Positions 33,926-46,493 of a stretch of 64,000 nt of DNA are shown in pieces; position 1 is the first letter of the stretch, and each line of letters begins with the position of its first letter. The stretch is taken from contig NW_023504022.1 in assembly GCF_014529535.1 (NCBI RefSeq), forward strand, positions 9,177,028 through 9,241,027, written 5' to 3'. Made by a program: the position numbers and the translations under genes. This DNA is from Bradysia coprophila. Lineage: Eukaryota; Arthropoda; Insecta; Diptera; Sciaridae. A model generated the notes under the pieces. It saw nothing but the letters and a program-made list of their open reading frames with translations. It ran no database searches and had not been told where the DNA came from.

Positions 33926-35916
33926 CTACTCATTGTGAAGCATGGGGAAGAAAACAATTTCCCCATCTACCGACGACATGGCAAACATCTTCGTTTTAAT
34001 AAAAGACAGAGGATAAGTCTGAGCCGGCCCCATTTTCCCATTGGAAACATAAATATGAAGCAACGATGACCTCAATGGTGTTTCGTAAAAATCGTTTTGT
34101 TGTAAAATCTTCGACCCAACTACAACTAGGCATCCTTCTATGTACTTTGCTTTTTGAAATTCAAGAATTTCATTATTTTCGGTAAAGAGCCATTTATTCT
34201 TTTCCGAAGTATCGATTCGCATATCTTTCCAAAATAGTTGTTCATACGCATCTGGATCATTTCTGTGTTTCTTTACGAGGCTCAGTTCTACACTCTTCCT
34301 CTCTTTCGGATCTAATAGTTCCATTTCCGCCAATCGATTTATTGCTTGTGCGAGCGGTTTATCTCCTTTCCTTAGCAGTTTCTTCAAATAAAACAATCTT
34401 GTTTCTGCGCGAAAGCAACTAAATGAATCGAGCTTTCCAAATCGGCTGACGTCGTTGGCAACATGGACAATGTTGTGAATATTGTGGCTCGCACTTTGTT
34501 CACCGTATATTTCAATATATTCCTCGGCAAAAAATTTGAAAAGTTTTTCGGCGATGTGTAAATGTGATGAGACGAGACTACTTGTACAAATTCTGACGGC
34601 ACAATGAAGCGTAAGAAAGTGATTATATGCTTGGGACGACAGAATGCCTTTCAAAATAACAGGGCCAGTATAGAAAAGAAAAATTCGAAACTCTGTTCCT
34701 TTCCAATGGCTCAAACATTCAATGTCCCTTATTCTTCTCGCAAATTCAGCGGGCTCACTTCTCACAATTGTCTTTATAATCATTTCCATTGAAGCGATCT
34801 GTGCAGCAGATAATTTAATTTCAAATTTTGTGCCGTTGGTCCAAATCTTCAGCAGCGTTTTTTGTATGCCTAACAAAATCAAATGCAAATAATCATTTGG
34901 AAAGTCACGAACCATGTCAAGCGATTGAATATCTTCCAATAGTGATTTTCCTTTATGATGCTCCTCTTGACTCTTGTCACGGAAGCTCCTGTCAGAGCGT
35001 AGAGCACAGTTAAACTCAGGGTACGACATGCGATTTTCATCATAAGTTCCTTCCACACAACAAAAGTTGCATGCGAAATAGGCGTTGTGGTATACGGTGC
35101 ATTTTATAAACGCCTTTGCTGGTGCATCACATAAAAAACATCGACACTTGATCTCGATTTCTTTATCATTGATGGTAATGCCGTTTTCTAACAAATGATT
35201 TAGTTCGTTGACGAACTGGTCCAGGTAGTCATTTACGTTACTTGGTTTGGAGTACCCATGAAAAATTGCAACAAAAAAGGGTTCGTAGTTGCTGTTAAAG
35301 ATTTCGCCGAGAATGGGCCAAAATTGGCTTTTAGAACTTTTACTAATCGGCAGTCCATCTATATTAAACATGAGCTCAATTTCATCCGGAATTTTGGGTT
35401 TACCGAAATAAATTGACATCAAATTCGTTCCAATTCCATTATACCAGTACGTGCCACCACATATTTCACTGATCAATCGTTTTTTCGGCGTTTTTAAGAG
35501 GGTTCTGGCGTCTTTCGGTATATTGGCAATGTTATGAAAACGCAAGATTTGCAAGAGGCCATTGATTGTTTGATGATTAACACCGAATTTGAGGGCCCAG
35601 TCCCGTATGTCACTGTTCCACGTGCGTAGCAGACAATCATCATTCTCATCTTCTGAGTCGGTCTCAAAATCCATCCAATCCCAATTATCGTCATTCGAAC
35701 AACTAATAATTTAGTATTATTTACCGAGCTATATTCTGCATAATATTTCAAATATTATTACTTTTCTGAACCTCCACACTGACTACTAGGAGTCCTAAGA
35801 TTTCTCGAATCTGATGCAGTTGTGAAATTGTCTTCTAAATTATCTTTCAGAACAAGATTGATTTTCTCTTGAAATTTGGCTCGGCTCATATGCTTCGGTA
35901 CTTTACATCGATACAT
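33926..35916 (-). CDS. DDE transposase, CMC (CACTA/EnSpm)-like
   Basis: Two exons: 35762-35916 (starts MYRCKVPKHMSR) and 33926-35702, joined across a 59-bp intron in phase 2; 1932 nt, 643 residues, no internal stop. The RNase-H-like core has a first Asp in MFNIDGLPISKSS (D167), a second Asp in FLCDAPAKAFIKC (D244), a possible zinc knuckle ACNFCC, and DFPNDYLHLILLGIQK near residue 320. This order (D-G-hydrophobic-P-S-S; D-A-P-A; H-L-x-x-L-G) is that of CMC-type transposases, which cut and paste DNA at their terminal inverted repeats in the nucleus. I did not fix the third acidic residue. The first ATG of the second exon (35674) is not the true start, because the upstream exon adds 61 residues in frame. 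It is probably able to encode a full-length enzyme; activity is untested. Confidence 0.82.
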
Positions 35917-36370
35917 TTTCAATTTTCTGGATGAGATAAGAATTTGGGGGCTCAGACCTTATATTATATGATAGGTATGTCTATTGGATTTGTATGTATA
36001 ACGATTTGTAGTTACGCAAAATAAAATACTTATTTACCTTGGTGTTTTGTAAGGAATTTCGTTTGAAATGAACTTATGATAATTGTAATCCTTTTGGTGC
36101 AAACACTTGAACTCTCTTCGAATAAATCAAACTAAATGCGATCGATCGTAACGTTATTTTGACAAGTATAAAAAACCTGGCTACTTGTGTTAACTAAATT
36201 GATTTCCACCAACTTTTAAAGGTGGTTTTCAAAGTAGTGTCGCAGACGTTGCAGTAACGTTGCATAAACGTTGCAATTAAGTTTCATTTTTACTTCGATG
36301 CAACATCATAGCAACGTCATACCCTTGCTGTCGTTGCAGTTGCAACCGCCTTCTCCAAATGCTATAAGGG

Positions 36371-38423
36371 CAATGGCAAGAGAAATTGGTGACAACCATC
36401 GATATAATATACTGTAGATATTGAGACACGAAGAACGAAATTTCGGAAATATAGCACACATACAAGTGCAAAAAATACGAATCACAATACAAAACGAAGA
36501 GAAAAAGAAAATTGAGAAATGCAGAGTTTCAATTATTTTCATATATTTGTATGACAAGTAAGTACGTTTGTAAGTTACGTTACACATACATCCATGCGAT
36601 CTTTCCGCATAAAGTTGTTTTGACATTACTTATCTACCCTATATTATATATCGATGGTGACAACATAAACAAACTGACAATCAACTCTACGTATTCACAG
36701 TCCAGACATGACACTACTCCTAGAATTAACATATAAAATACTTGTAGTCTGGTGGTATCAGATTATGCTTTTCAGATCTTTCATACATAAATACATACCT
36801 CATATCATCGAAAGCTTTTGACGTCTGAGTTAATGCTAGGAGCAGTTCTATGCTCAAGAGTTTTCTTTTGCATATGATTCGAGTAATTCGAGTAATTATA
36901 CCTAAAGATGAAATTTCGAATAAAATTACGTAAAATATGTGGTCCCAACATGAAATACGAAACGTTTATTGGTATGTGTTTGCCTAAATTTTATGATGTA
37001 ACAACCTAAAATCCATCCAGCTATCATAACTTCAAGCAAAAACATCAACTTCCAAAGTTACAAATTTTCATTGAAAGCAAAAAACTGATTTGATTTTAAT
37101 GACAACTTACTCGTTCCCAATTTTCGTTTTACGTAGAAACCACACATGATTCAGAGCCAAAGCTCGTAGCAGCTTATATGTGTGTGAGCAATACCACTTA
37201 TCACAATAAAAATACTAACTTTGTGTTTATATTCATAAAAACTCCTAATAAACATATTATATTCGTCGTAATGAATGTTGATTGTGTTCGTATACACATG
37301 AAAATAATTTCGTTTTGGTTCTCAACACACAGTTGACCTTCGCCTGACTGCAGAGAAAACATAACTTAATAAACCAACCAAAAAGAACTCTGCGTATATA
37401 CACACAGCGAAGTTTTATGCCCCAATGTCTTATGATATAAATATGTGTCGTCTAGTTTCTTTACGTAACGTGAGAGTAAACCCGAAAGAAATATAAATTA
37501 ATTGCTTCATAAGGCATCATTACTATAAACTAGCTTGGATTTGCACTGTATGGCCTGAACCACTTTTTTTCTCCCACTTTGGTGATGATTCCCAATGAAC
37601 AAGTGTTCATTTGAATGAATTAAAAAAAATGTTTTGTTTGATGTAGTCATCAGAAGATTCTACGTGAAATTGTATTAGTAAATCAAATATGTTGACATGA
37701 CGTCATTTCAATAATATTGTTTACAGGTGTGCGAAGGCTGGGTCGTCGTGTTATAAACACAAATGCGGCACTGGACATACACTTAAATGAGCTGAGAAAG
37801 CTTTTCCGTTTTAAGTGTAATGGACAAGTCAACAAAGGAACATAACAACGGCATAAAAAGCTAGCGATAAAACTTACGACTGTTCATATACCGTGCTCGA
37901 CATTTATAAATCGTCCCGTTGTTATGCGAACGATTATTTGTATGAATTTAATGCGTCTACTGCTCATTATAATTTGATGTCGCGACCTCGGTGGATAGTT
38001 TTGTTTAATTTGGTGAGTTTATTGCCAATTTACAATTTACTTCAATTCAAGGTAGGTAATTGAGAGGAACGAGAAGTGAAGCATTTCTGATGTTAATTGG
38101 CTCTCGCTAGTTTAGAAATCGCCCACTGCTTCAAGCAATGTATTTGAATTTCTTCGAACGAAAATGACCGACTACCGGTTATGATATGAATGAGTTGCGA
38201 ATATTGTATAAAGCTTTGAAGATAATCCTTTATTGAACATTTTTGTCCATTGCATTGGTGCGACCTTGCTAACCTATTTGAAAAGCTTAAAGTGAATTAG
38301 GAAAACAAAAATCGTTAGCTTGCAGAAAGTAAAATATTTTAGTGAATATAATTGGAATGCGACTACAAAATGCGTTCTATTTCATAAAATCGAATTAAAT
38401 CTAATTTAACGAATTTAACTCAA
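36371..38423. other. Non-coding region
   Basis: AT-rich, with short chance frames only. No repeat or gene that I can support. Confidence 0.4.
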
Positions 38424-38936
38424 TCACTGAATGTTCGGTTGACTTCCTGCGCTAATCGCTTCCATATTTGCACACAATCTAACGGTTTGCTTGGCCACAT
38501 CAGAACTCTTCTTCTGAATGGCTTCATCTTGGGCGTCGGGTTTCTTGAATTTGAAGGTTTCCTGATTCTCGAAACTGTTGTAGCGATTGTTGGCATAGAA
38601 CTTTTCGATCGTGTCGCTTCTGCCCTTTTTGTCTTTGTAATCCGACTGGGTGACCTTATTCAAAGCGTGCTGCTTGCAATCGAATTCGTAGCGAACCAAA
38701 ACATTTCGGAATTCATCGAAATTGACACGTCCATGGTTCGTCAGCAGTGCGTTGGATAGGCTTCTTGTTAGATCTGCTACGAACTTTTGACGAGTCGATT
38801 CATTTTCAAATCGGCCCGATGCCTAACAAATTATCAATTTAATTAGTTGATCGATTCAGGGCTGATGATTCACAAAACTTACAATTTGCACCAGTGCAAG
38901 AGCTACGAAACAGAGTGACAATTTCAACGAAAACAT
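38424..38936 (-). CDS. Small secreted protein of unknown family
   Basis: Two minus-strand exons, 38883-38936 and 38424-38822, joined in phase 0 across a 60-bp intron; 453 nt, 150 residues. The first exon is a signal peptide (MFSLKLSLCFVALALVQI), with cleavage likely near ASG. The mature part is charged: SLSNALLTNHGRVNFDEF, then VRYEFDCKQHALNK, then KKGRSDTIEKFYANNRYN, with two cysteines (in FDCKQH and RLCANM) that could pair. It is probably helical. A TCAGTT initiator-like site lies upstream at 38978-38983 on the minus strand. I do not recognise the family. The start at 38934-38936 is chosen because it supplies the signal peptide; without the first exon the ORF has no good ATG. Confidence 0.72.
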
Positions 38937-40331
38937 TTTTAACAACAATTCGAGATAAAGAAACACTTTTACAATCAACTGAAATTTCTGCTGCTGCTCA
39001 GACGGAAACTTAAAACGAAATGGTTCTCACTAATAAAAAGTTTTTGCAGTTACTTTAAATACACATGCACTCTGTGCGAATTGATTGTGATTTATGAACT
39101 CTGTTGGATTCTACAGTCGAGAATTTCCGAAATTGGCGAGAGAGACGAGACTGAGACGGATATACATTAAAACTGGTTTTGTTTTTCGTTGTCCGAACGA
39201 TATTTTTTAAGTACTTGAAATTGGTGCCATTTGTTTCTGATGTTGTACGTATGTGCTACGTTTTAGTAACACTCTTCCATGTTATATGTTGAACCGTATA
39301 AAATTCCGAAAACGATGAATTGACTAAAATATGAAAAGTCTAAAACAAGATGAGCCTTAATTTCCAATTATTCATGAAGTGACCTGACTTTCGAATGGTT
39401 AGGTCTCTCATCAAAGAATTGAAGAAAAAATGTTAAATGCAACCAATCGTTGTACATTGCAAGTAAATTACAATTCAACGATTGCAGCATTTTACAGAGT
39501 TTTCTTAATGTTATTTGCTGCAAACCACAAAAAAAGCTCGTGGAAAACTCATAGTGACGAAACTTTATATCGTTAGGGATGCAACTGTACGGGTACCATT
39601 TACGAACTTTCGGGCATTGTGCCTTTCTACCAGCTAGAAAATATTAAAAAACCATTATCATCAAAGTACATGATTTTAATTCGATAGCAGCATCCGATGA
39701 ACAATGTGTTATTGCAACTCACTGCACAAATGACATGTAATCTGACTGTAAACAATTTTTACTCGAATACACCTATAATTACAGCAGTGTCAACAATGAA
39801 CTTTTAATTTAGATGTTTTCAGGGCTTGTATCTTGTTTTATACATAAATGTATAGTCAGAGCAATGGCAATGGTTCAAAATAACATTGGCATTATGATGA
39901 CCCAGCCCACATACGGGAGATCTATGTCTCATTAGAAGCTCAGTTCAAAATATTACGATGAAATGGAAATAATTTCTGTGTACAAAAGAAATGTTGGAAA
40001 TATTGAAGAGATGAATATGAATTTATTGTCTCGCTTGAACAAAATGAGTTCTACTTTTCCTTTATTATTTTTAAAAATGAAGAGGGAGAAGAAAAAGTTC
40101 AGACTTTTATTGGCACCACACATTCTCTTACTCCCAATTACATGATTCTATTTTTTTAAATTTTTTTTTTCATGCACCACTTGACACTACGTGCGTTATA
40201 AGGAAATACTCGTAACTATACTTTTGCCTTAAGTCCAAAAGTCCAGTCTATTTAAACACTCGGTCTGGTATGGTGTATATCGATTATAAAATTGACATGC
40301 AGATCATATTATGCCTACAGCTTACGACCAT
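38937..40331. other. Non-coding region
   Basis: Promoter-proximal sequence of the minus-strand gene at the left edge, otherwise no gene or repeat supported. Confidence 0.4.
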
Positions 40332-40394
40332 AGAAATGATAACAGATGGCGTTGCGTTCGCCTCACTAGCGCAGCGCCATCTGTTATCATTTCT
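40332..40394. repeat. Perfect 20-bp hairpin
   Basis: AGAAATGATAACAGATGGCG (40332-40351) and its exact reverse complement (40375-40394) are separated by 23 bp that include GCGTTCGCCTCACTAGCGC. It could be a tiny MITE or a cruciform-forming site. No flanking duplication was identified. Confidence 0.85.
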
Positions 40395-40990
40395 CTGCTT
40401 ATGACAGATTTGGTCAGTTCAACTCGAACAAGAAATTAAGTTTTGATGTCTAATTTTTTGTGCAAATTTAACCATGATCTACATTTGTACAAAATAAGTC
40501 ATCATGGCTTGATGGTAAAATATAAATTAAAAAAATGTCCCAGCGTATGATACTAAGTTCTGTGAATATTTTTACAGTAAATGGGGATAAAACTTCGAGA
40601 AACGATCGTTTTCAGCAATGAAAACTAGGCAGTCTTTTGTAGTTTTCAGGGTGAAGTGGTACGTCTGCCCATGCCCCGTAATTTATAGACTTTTGAACTC
40701 AAAATCATGAACAACGGAAGTGTCATTCGTTCTATATAACAAGTAATCAGAAAACAATTTCTGACAAATAATTTTTAGAATGTCCCACAACCAACACCTA
40801 TTAGAAAAACCACTATGACTCCATGTGAGAAGAGTCATTTTAGATTTTTGTAGTACTTAGTTTTCAACTGTTTTTACATATTTTTCACGCTATATGTGTT
40901 CTGCTTAGAAGTATACAACGATTATATGATATAAGTTATATCCAATTTCATAGTTATTTGGTTACTGAGGGCAATGAAAGTAAATAGATA

Positions 40991-41286
40991 GGTATGGCCA
41001 AACGTTCAAATTTGTTCTAGCCGGAGCACATACGGATTTGCATGGCGCCACCTCAAACGAACTCATTTCTAGTGCAAATTTCCACTAGAAATGAGTTCGT
41101 TTGAGGTGGCGCCATGCAAATCCGTATGTGCTCCGACAGGTATGGCCAAACGTTCAAATTTGTTCTAGCCGGAGCACATACGGATTTGCATGGCGCCACC
41201 TCAAACGAACTCATTTCTAGTGCAAATTTCCACTAGAAATGAGTTCGTTTGAGGTGGCGCCATGCAAATCCGTATGTGCTCCGACT
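40991..41286. repeat. Tandem duplication of a perfect 114-bp palindrome
   Basis: Two direct units of 148 bp (40991-41138 and 41139-41286). Each holds a palindrome (41022-41135 and 41170-41283) with 53-bp arms, starting CGGAGCACATACGGATTTGC, around an 8-bp spacer CAAATTTC. The arms match perfectly. The outer flanks TAGATAGGTATGGCC and GGCCATACCTACTTATCTA are also roughly inverted. Exact arms and copies imply a very recent event. The small ORF at 41262-41471 is incidental. Confidence 0.92.
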
Positions 41287-41529
41287 TGTTTGGACTGGCC
41301 ATACCTACTTATCTACGTTCATTGACTGAGGGTTTACAGATAAAATATGAAATGTCAATAAGAGCGAAGCTTAGCGAAGCGGAGAGAGTTGGAATCTGTT
41401 ATTTTCTCGTCTCCACGAAACAGATACATCGGAATATGTTACACAATTTTTCAAAACAAAAACAAAGGTGACATTTCGGGAAAGGGCATGTCTACTTTCT
41501 ACCCTCTTGTTCCCTTGACTGAAAGTCAG

Positions 41530-42470
41530 GGTCTTACACCAGAAAATACCGAAATATGTGGGTGACAAAAAAGTTCACTATGATTGAAAATGTATGAAAT
41601 GGTATGAAAAACGTTAAATGTGGGTAACAAAAAATCGTTGAAGGCACGATAACTTGAGTTATTCTCAAGCAATTTGGATGAATCTTTTTTTTAAATTTGT
41701 GGAAGTAAAATACCGAGGCTAAGTTCGAAAATGGGCTATGTGGGACGAAGGATCTGGAAGCTATCCCAGAAAAACAGGATTTTACACTGATGATTATAGC
41801 CTCAATCGAAAAAGATTACTTTGATGAAATTTGATTTTGTTGCGTAGTGTGTGTAAATCGTATAAGTATGTTTTCGATAATGTGCATGAAACAAGTAGAA
41901 AGAAAAATTTCGGCACTACATGCCCAGCCTCTAACCGGTAAACATCTCTTGTTAGTGAACTGCTAACAACTTGATAGTTGACTAACGACTTGAAAGTTGA
42001 CTATCAAATTTGATAGTTGACTATCAGATTTGATAGTTGACTATCAGATTTGATAGTTGACTATCAAATTTGATAGTTGACTAACAAATTTGATAGTCGA
42101 CTAACAACTTGATAGCTGACTAACAACTTGATAGTTGACTATCAGCTTGATAGTTGACTATTAGCTTGATAGTTGACTAACAACTTGTTAGTTGACTAAC
42201 AACTTGATAGTTGACTAACAACTTGATAGTTGATTAACAACTTGATAGTTGACTAACAAATTTAATGCGTCTACTACCAAAAAAAGATGTTTTTTTTACT
42301 CAAGGTCTTACGGCAGAAAAATGTCATGAGCACACTATGATTGAAAAGTGTAGGAAATTTTATGAAAAACGTTAAATGTAACCATCATTCTTTGTAGGCA
42401 ATATAAGATATAAGTCATTCTCAACAAATTTCTGAATATTTTTTTTAAATTCATTATTCCAACAATCAAA
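41530..42470. repeat. Tandem GATAGTTGACTA array between two related flanks
   Basis: About 41960-42262 is an array of near-20-bp units such as AACTTGATAGTTGACTA and TTTGATAGTTGACTATCAAA, partly self-complementary. The flank before it (41530-41700: AGGGTCTTACACCAGAAAA, ACACTATGATTG-type, GTATGAAAAACGTTAAATG) is repeated after it (42295-42440: AAGGTCTTACGGCAGAAAAA, ACACTATGATTGAAAA, TATGAAAAACGTTAAATG). The array is therefore an internal expansion within a duplicated unit. Confidence 0.8.
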
Positions 42471-45400
42471 CAAAATATGTTACAACTCCCATACGAGTGT
42501 AAAGTTTCTCTCACGAGTCGTAATAATTTTATGGGATATTATATTCGACCAACAGAAAAATTCAATTTTACCGATAAAAAATAATAAAATACCGATAGAA
42601 ATGTGGTACATGTCGCTGGCACCTCTTCAGTAAATCAGTAAAAAGTAAAAAAAAATTGTCTTTGCTTCACTCTTTGTCGATTTCCTAGCGAAATTCATCC
42701 TTCTACGAAATGTAACTTAAAGACGTTTTGTCAATTCCTGACTTTTGTCGTTTTCTGAATCGACAAAAGTGAAGAAACGAAAAAAAAATAATTAATTTAT
42801 CGGTCGTTTATTACCATCCACATTTTATTCACGAGTGACGGTTTTGTAAAATACCGGGGGACTTCCTTTTTGTACAAAACTGTAAGAGAAGAATCTAGCG
42901 GTTTTTTTTTTTTAATTTGAAAGAGTCCTATCATCGTTCCAAATTTGTAAAACTTCGCATCTACTCTGATTAAATTTGACAAAATGGCAATCAAACAGAA
43001 TAATAGATAGCTCATACGAGTGGGAAGTTTTAATTCACACGAGTCGCATTTTATTTACGATTTGTGGTTGATTGAAAATCTTGCTGCAAATTTATAAGAA
43101 AAATCAGAACTCAAAGATCATTCGGTCTTCGAAGGTTTATTTGAAGAACTTTTTCTGTCAAATTTCGTTGTCATGTTTAAAGTAATCGATATATTAAATG
43201 TAGGCATTTGTATCAGTATTGTATCTTCGGAAGTTCAACAATGAAATTGGACAAAAATATATTGAAAAAATTGTCAGTCAAGTGACCTGACCCGCCCAAA
43301 AGGTGGGACCTAGTTTTGTCATCAGACAAAGCGCGAACAAAAAGTCATTTACAAGCTACATGCAATCCAACGCCGCAATATAGCATCTGTTATGGGAACA
43401 TTCCTCGATGGAAAAGTGGTGGATGAAATATTTACATTGTAATTCGCTAATTTGCTTGTCATTTACATCGTTTATAAATAAAGCTACATGCATCGAAAAC
43501 CGTATTTTTAATGTTTCAAGCACTTCTTTCGACGCTCTCAACATGTAAAACCCATTACATAACTCGTTTTCGTGTGTTTATTGACCTCGGCTTCGTCTTG
43601 AATCAACAAAATTCACACGGAAAACTGTACTCTTTATCCCTAATAGTATTCCATCGTGTGGCGTGAACTCAAATGCGGTGAGAAGATTTTTATTTCCTCA
43701 ACTTTTGTTTTCCATGGGATGAACAAGAGTTTTTTCTCGTCGCAACTGTCACTTTGTTTTGGTTTTGAAAAAAGGTGAAAAAAACTGATGTGTTTGCCAC
43801 ACACGTTCCGTAACACGTATTTACGTAACAATTGAGTCGGCCGAGTATTAAGTTTTATATGCTGGGGTTGAAATTTGAAAAATAACCATTTCTCATGGCC
43901 TTTTGAGTGGAGAAAATAAGGTTAATCACACCGGTCATATCAAAAATATTTTTCTCGTGAGCGATCTAATAAAAAGCTCAGTAAAAAGTGATCAATACAG
44001 GCAGAGCGTTTTATCAGAGTATATGTAAACTTTACCTGATTTGTAATTTCGTAATTTATTCGAAAACACTCGCGTACGACACAGTAATTGAATAATACAT
44101 CGACATCAAAATTATTCATAATTTTTTTAACCGCCCGCCCGCAATCCCGACACACGAGGTCTAGTTCGTAATGGAAAATATTCCCGTCACATCGCTATAG
44201 CACTTTGGTCTTGTCCGAACAACAAGCATTTATTCAGTCGACATCACACATTCAATCGAAACAGTAACGGTTCGACGTGACGTTGTTGCGTTCGGTTTGT
44301 ATAGAAATGAGTTTATGAATTCTAGATATTCAAAAAAAACGACGAAACGAAAAACATTTGAATTCAGCTCGCGATTAAATATGAGAAAATTTTAACATTT
44401 TTGTGATGATAATAAAATTGTGGAAAGAAATTTAATAAAATAAAATAGAAACAGATAGCGGGCATAGCCAGTGAAGACGTCAGTAGTAATATCTATATGT
44501 TATCTACAGTTAACAAAATACATAAGGTGTGTGTTGTGGTGTATTCAACATCAAAAGAAGGTGCATATAAATGACTCAAAACCAGAATTTTAAACAAATA
44601 TATTCATATAACATCCAGTAGTGCAATTAAAAGTCATAATTCTTCATAATTCTGTGGTCACAAGTGATTCATTCAAGAAAATATTATTCATTCATTGAAA
44701 GGTTACAAGTTGTTTATTAGTCAAAATTTATATTAAGTGTCCATCGGCATCAAGAAGCACGACACAGTGTGACCGTATAAATTCATCTGAAAGTTCTTTG
44801 TAAAATTTTCTTCAATTCTTTTTATTAAATTTTAGTTCGTAAATTGTTAATTATCAGAAAAAATTACAAATTAAAAAAAATTGTGGAATTGAATACGGCA
44901 CCCAATAAAGCGTTGGTTGGCTTGATGGATAAACTCACTGAGAGTATTAAAATATGATTGATAAAACGTACCCAATATTAAGCGTATGTATGTCGCCGGT
45001 TTTATATCATAATTCATATAGAATTACGGCCGAATGACGTCGCATTTTGAGATAAAATTTGCAGGTTTGGCAAATTTTATTTCGATTCAGAATTTTATAA
45101 AATCGACGAAGCATCTGAGATAGCTTACACTCTGCTAAATATTGAGAATTGAGACAAAATTTGCATTAGTATATAGCAGCAGGCATCATGATCTTGAGTC
45201 TAATATTGAACGTAATTACACCGAGTGTTTTACTTGTTTTTCTCAATTTTTTCTCTTCCATTTCTGATACGACACCTTATCTGTATGGAAAATAGCATTG
45301 CGCTTTATTTACACACACTACGATTTATTGATTCACTCAACTTAAAACGGGATATAATTAAACGTTTTTTTTTGTTCTTTCTTGGGTGACTTCCGAAGTG

Positions 45401-45603
45401 TTGGTTGAGTAGGTGGAATGAATTTGTTTCGTTTTTAACGTATGGAAGAATTTGTATTTTAATTATCAAAAAGGTTTCCGGTTGATGAGTTCAATCATCA
45501 AAATTCCGATTCAACAATTGTACTCGGAGTACGTGACAACTATTTGCAATACACTTTATCTAATATAAAGAAATGAAGTAATTGAAATCATTCTATTGAA
45601 AGT
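42471..45603. other. Long non-coding region
   Basis: Apart from the repeat at 43535-43645 I see nothing. AT-rich with only short frames on both strands. The 44600-44900 part could be untranslated sequence, but no splice evidence supports it. Confidence 0.35.
43535..43645. repeat. Dispersed repeat with GAGGCGAAGCCGAG-like core, copy 2
   Basis: Reverse-oriented and more diverged relative of 25300-25440 (GACCTCGGCTTCGTCTTGAA, AACAAAATTCACACGGAAAA). Confidence 0.55.
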
Positions 45604-45604
45604 A

Positions 45605-45923
45605 CAGTGAACGACATCTCAAATGTCTCACTGTCAAATTTTTCTGAGAATTTTATAGTTTTGTTCCAAGTAACTGTAAACACGAACTTTGACAACCCGA
45701 ACAACGACAATTTCATCCATAGCAACGTCGCTTACGTGATATTTCATACAAATCGAGCAACGTCGCCTACGCGATTTGCACTGAGATATTATTGAGGTTA
45801 TGGTTATATGGATGAAATTTGACAATTCATATGGCCTTGGGACAAACCTATTGTGTCATTGCAAATTCACAATGACATTCTCTGAAAAAAATGACAGTGA
45901 GACATTTGAGATGTCGTTCACTG
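45605..45923. mobile_element. 319-bp Tc1/mariner-type MITE
   Basis: The ends CAGTGAACGACATCTCAAAT and its reverse complement at 45904-45923 start inverted arms of about 46 bp with few mismatches. TA lies on both sides (45603-45604 and 45924-45925). The CAGTG start and TA duplication are typical of Tc1/mariner-related MITEs. No coding capacity. Confidence 0.85.
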
Positions 45924-45982
45924 TAATTAGACCAAATGAAGTAATTGATCAGATAGTAAGACAGCTGAAATACTTGCCCGTA

Positions 45983-46105
45983 ACTGGGCTCTTGTTATTC
46001 GAAATTTGAACTCTGAAAATTCCGGAAAATTATGAAAAAACTCAGAAAATTACAAACAAAAAACTCGGAAATTTCGTAATCAAAATTCCCAATAATAAGT
46101 CCTGG
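45983..46105. mobile_element. Short element of the CAGGGCTTATTATT family, copy 2
   Basis: The left end CTGGGCTCTTGTTATTCGAA and the right end, inversely, CCAGGACTTATTATTGGGAA match each other and the ends of the elements at 1442-1983 and 55855-56056. The interior is rich in GGAAAATTA-type words. Confidence 0.6.
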
Positions 46106-46493
46106 TCTGTAAACGGTTAAAAACAGGGTTCTGACGGTGGGATGCGTCCAAAACCATGTAGGTAGAACCGTAGAACGGTTTGCTACGAACCTTTTTCTTC
46201 GAAACATATGTGATGACATTCCTTGCATTTACTTATTTGAACGGTGTTGCTTTTCTTAATGGTGTTTGTCTCCTGTCTGTCTAGCGTGTATAAATATACG
46301 TAGGTAGGTGGGTATGTACACCATCATTAAAATAGGCAAATAAACCATGACTTAAGTAAATCGTGAAAAAGTGGAGGGAAATTTGTGTAACTGCCGAAAA
46401 ATGTTTTTGGAGGAAACTTACTTTTGCTTGTCTTCTAAGAAAATTATTCCGATGATGAAGCAGATTACTGTAGATCCTCACTATTTCATTTTT

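Larger units (their letters stand above)
31163..36370 (-). mobile_element. 5.2-kb two-gene DNA transposon (CMC/CACTA-like)
   Basis: The left end CCCTGATAGCGTTTGAAGG and the right end, read inversely, CCCTTATAGCATTTGGAG match. Both are followed by several GCAACG/CGTTGC subterminal motifs (left near 31185-31240, right near 36245-36345). These bracket two minus-strand genes, a DDE transposase (33926-35916) and a DUF4806 protein (31554-33860), both with consistent splicing and no internal stop. The flanking dinucleotide is CA on both sides, a possible 2-bp target duplication. The exact ends and class are inferences; the assignment to CMC rests on the transposase. Confidence 0.7.

Noticed and set aside
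41960-42262. CRISPR array
   Set aside because: Units are head-to-tail with no unique spacers, in a eukaryotic genome; it is a simple tandem repeat.
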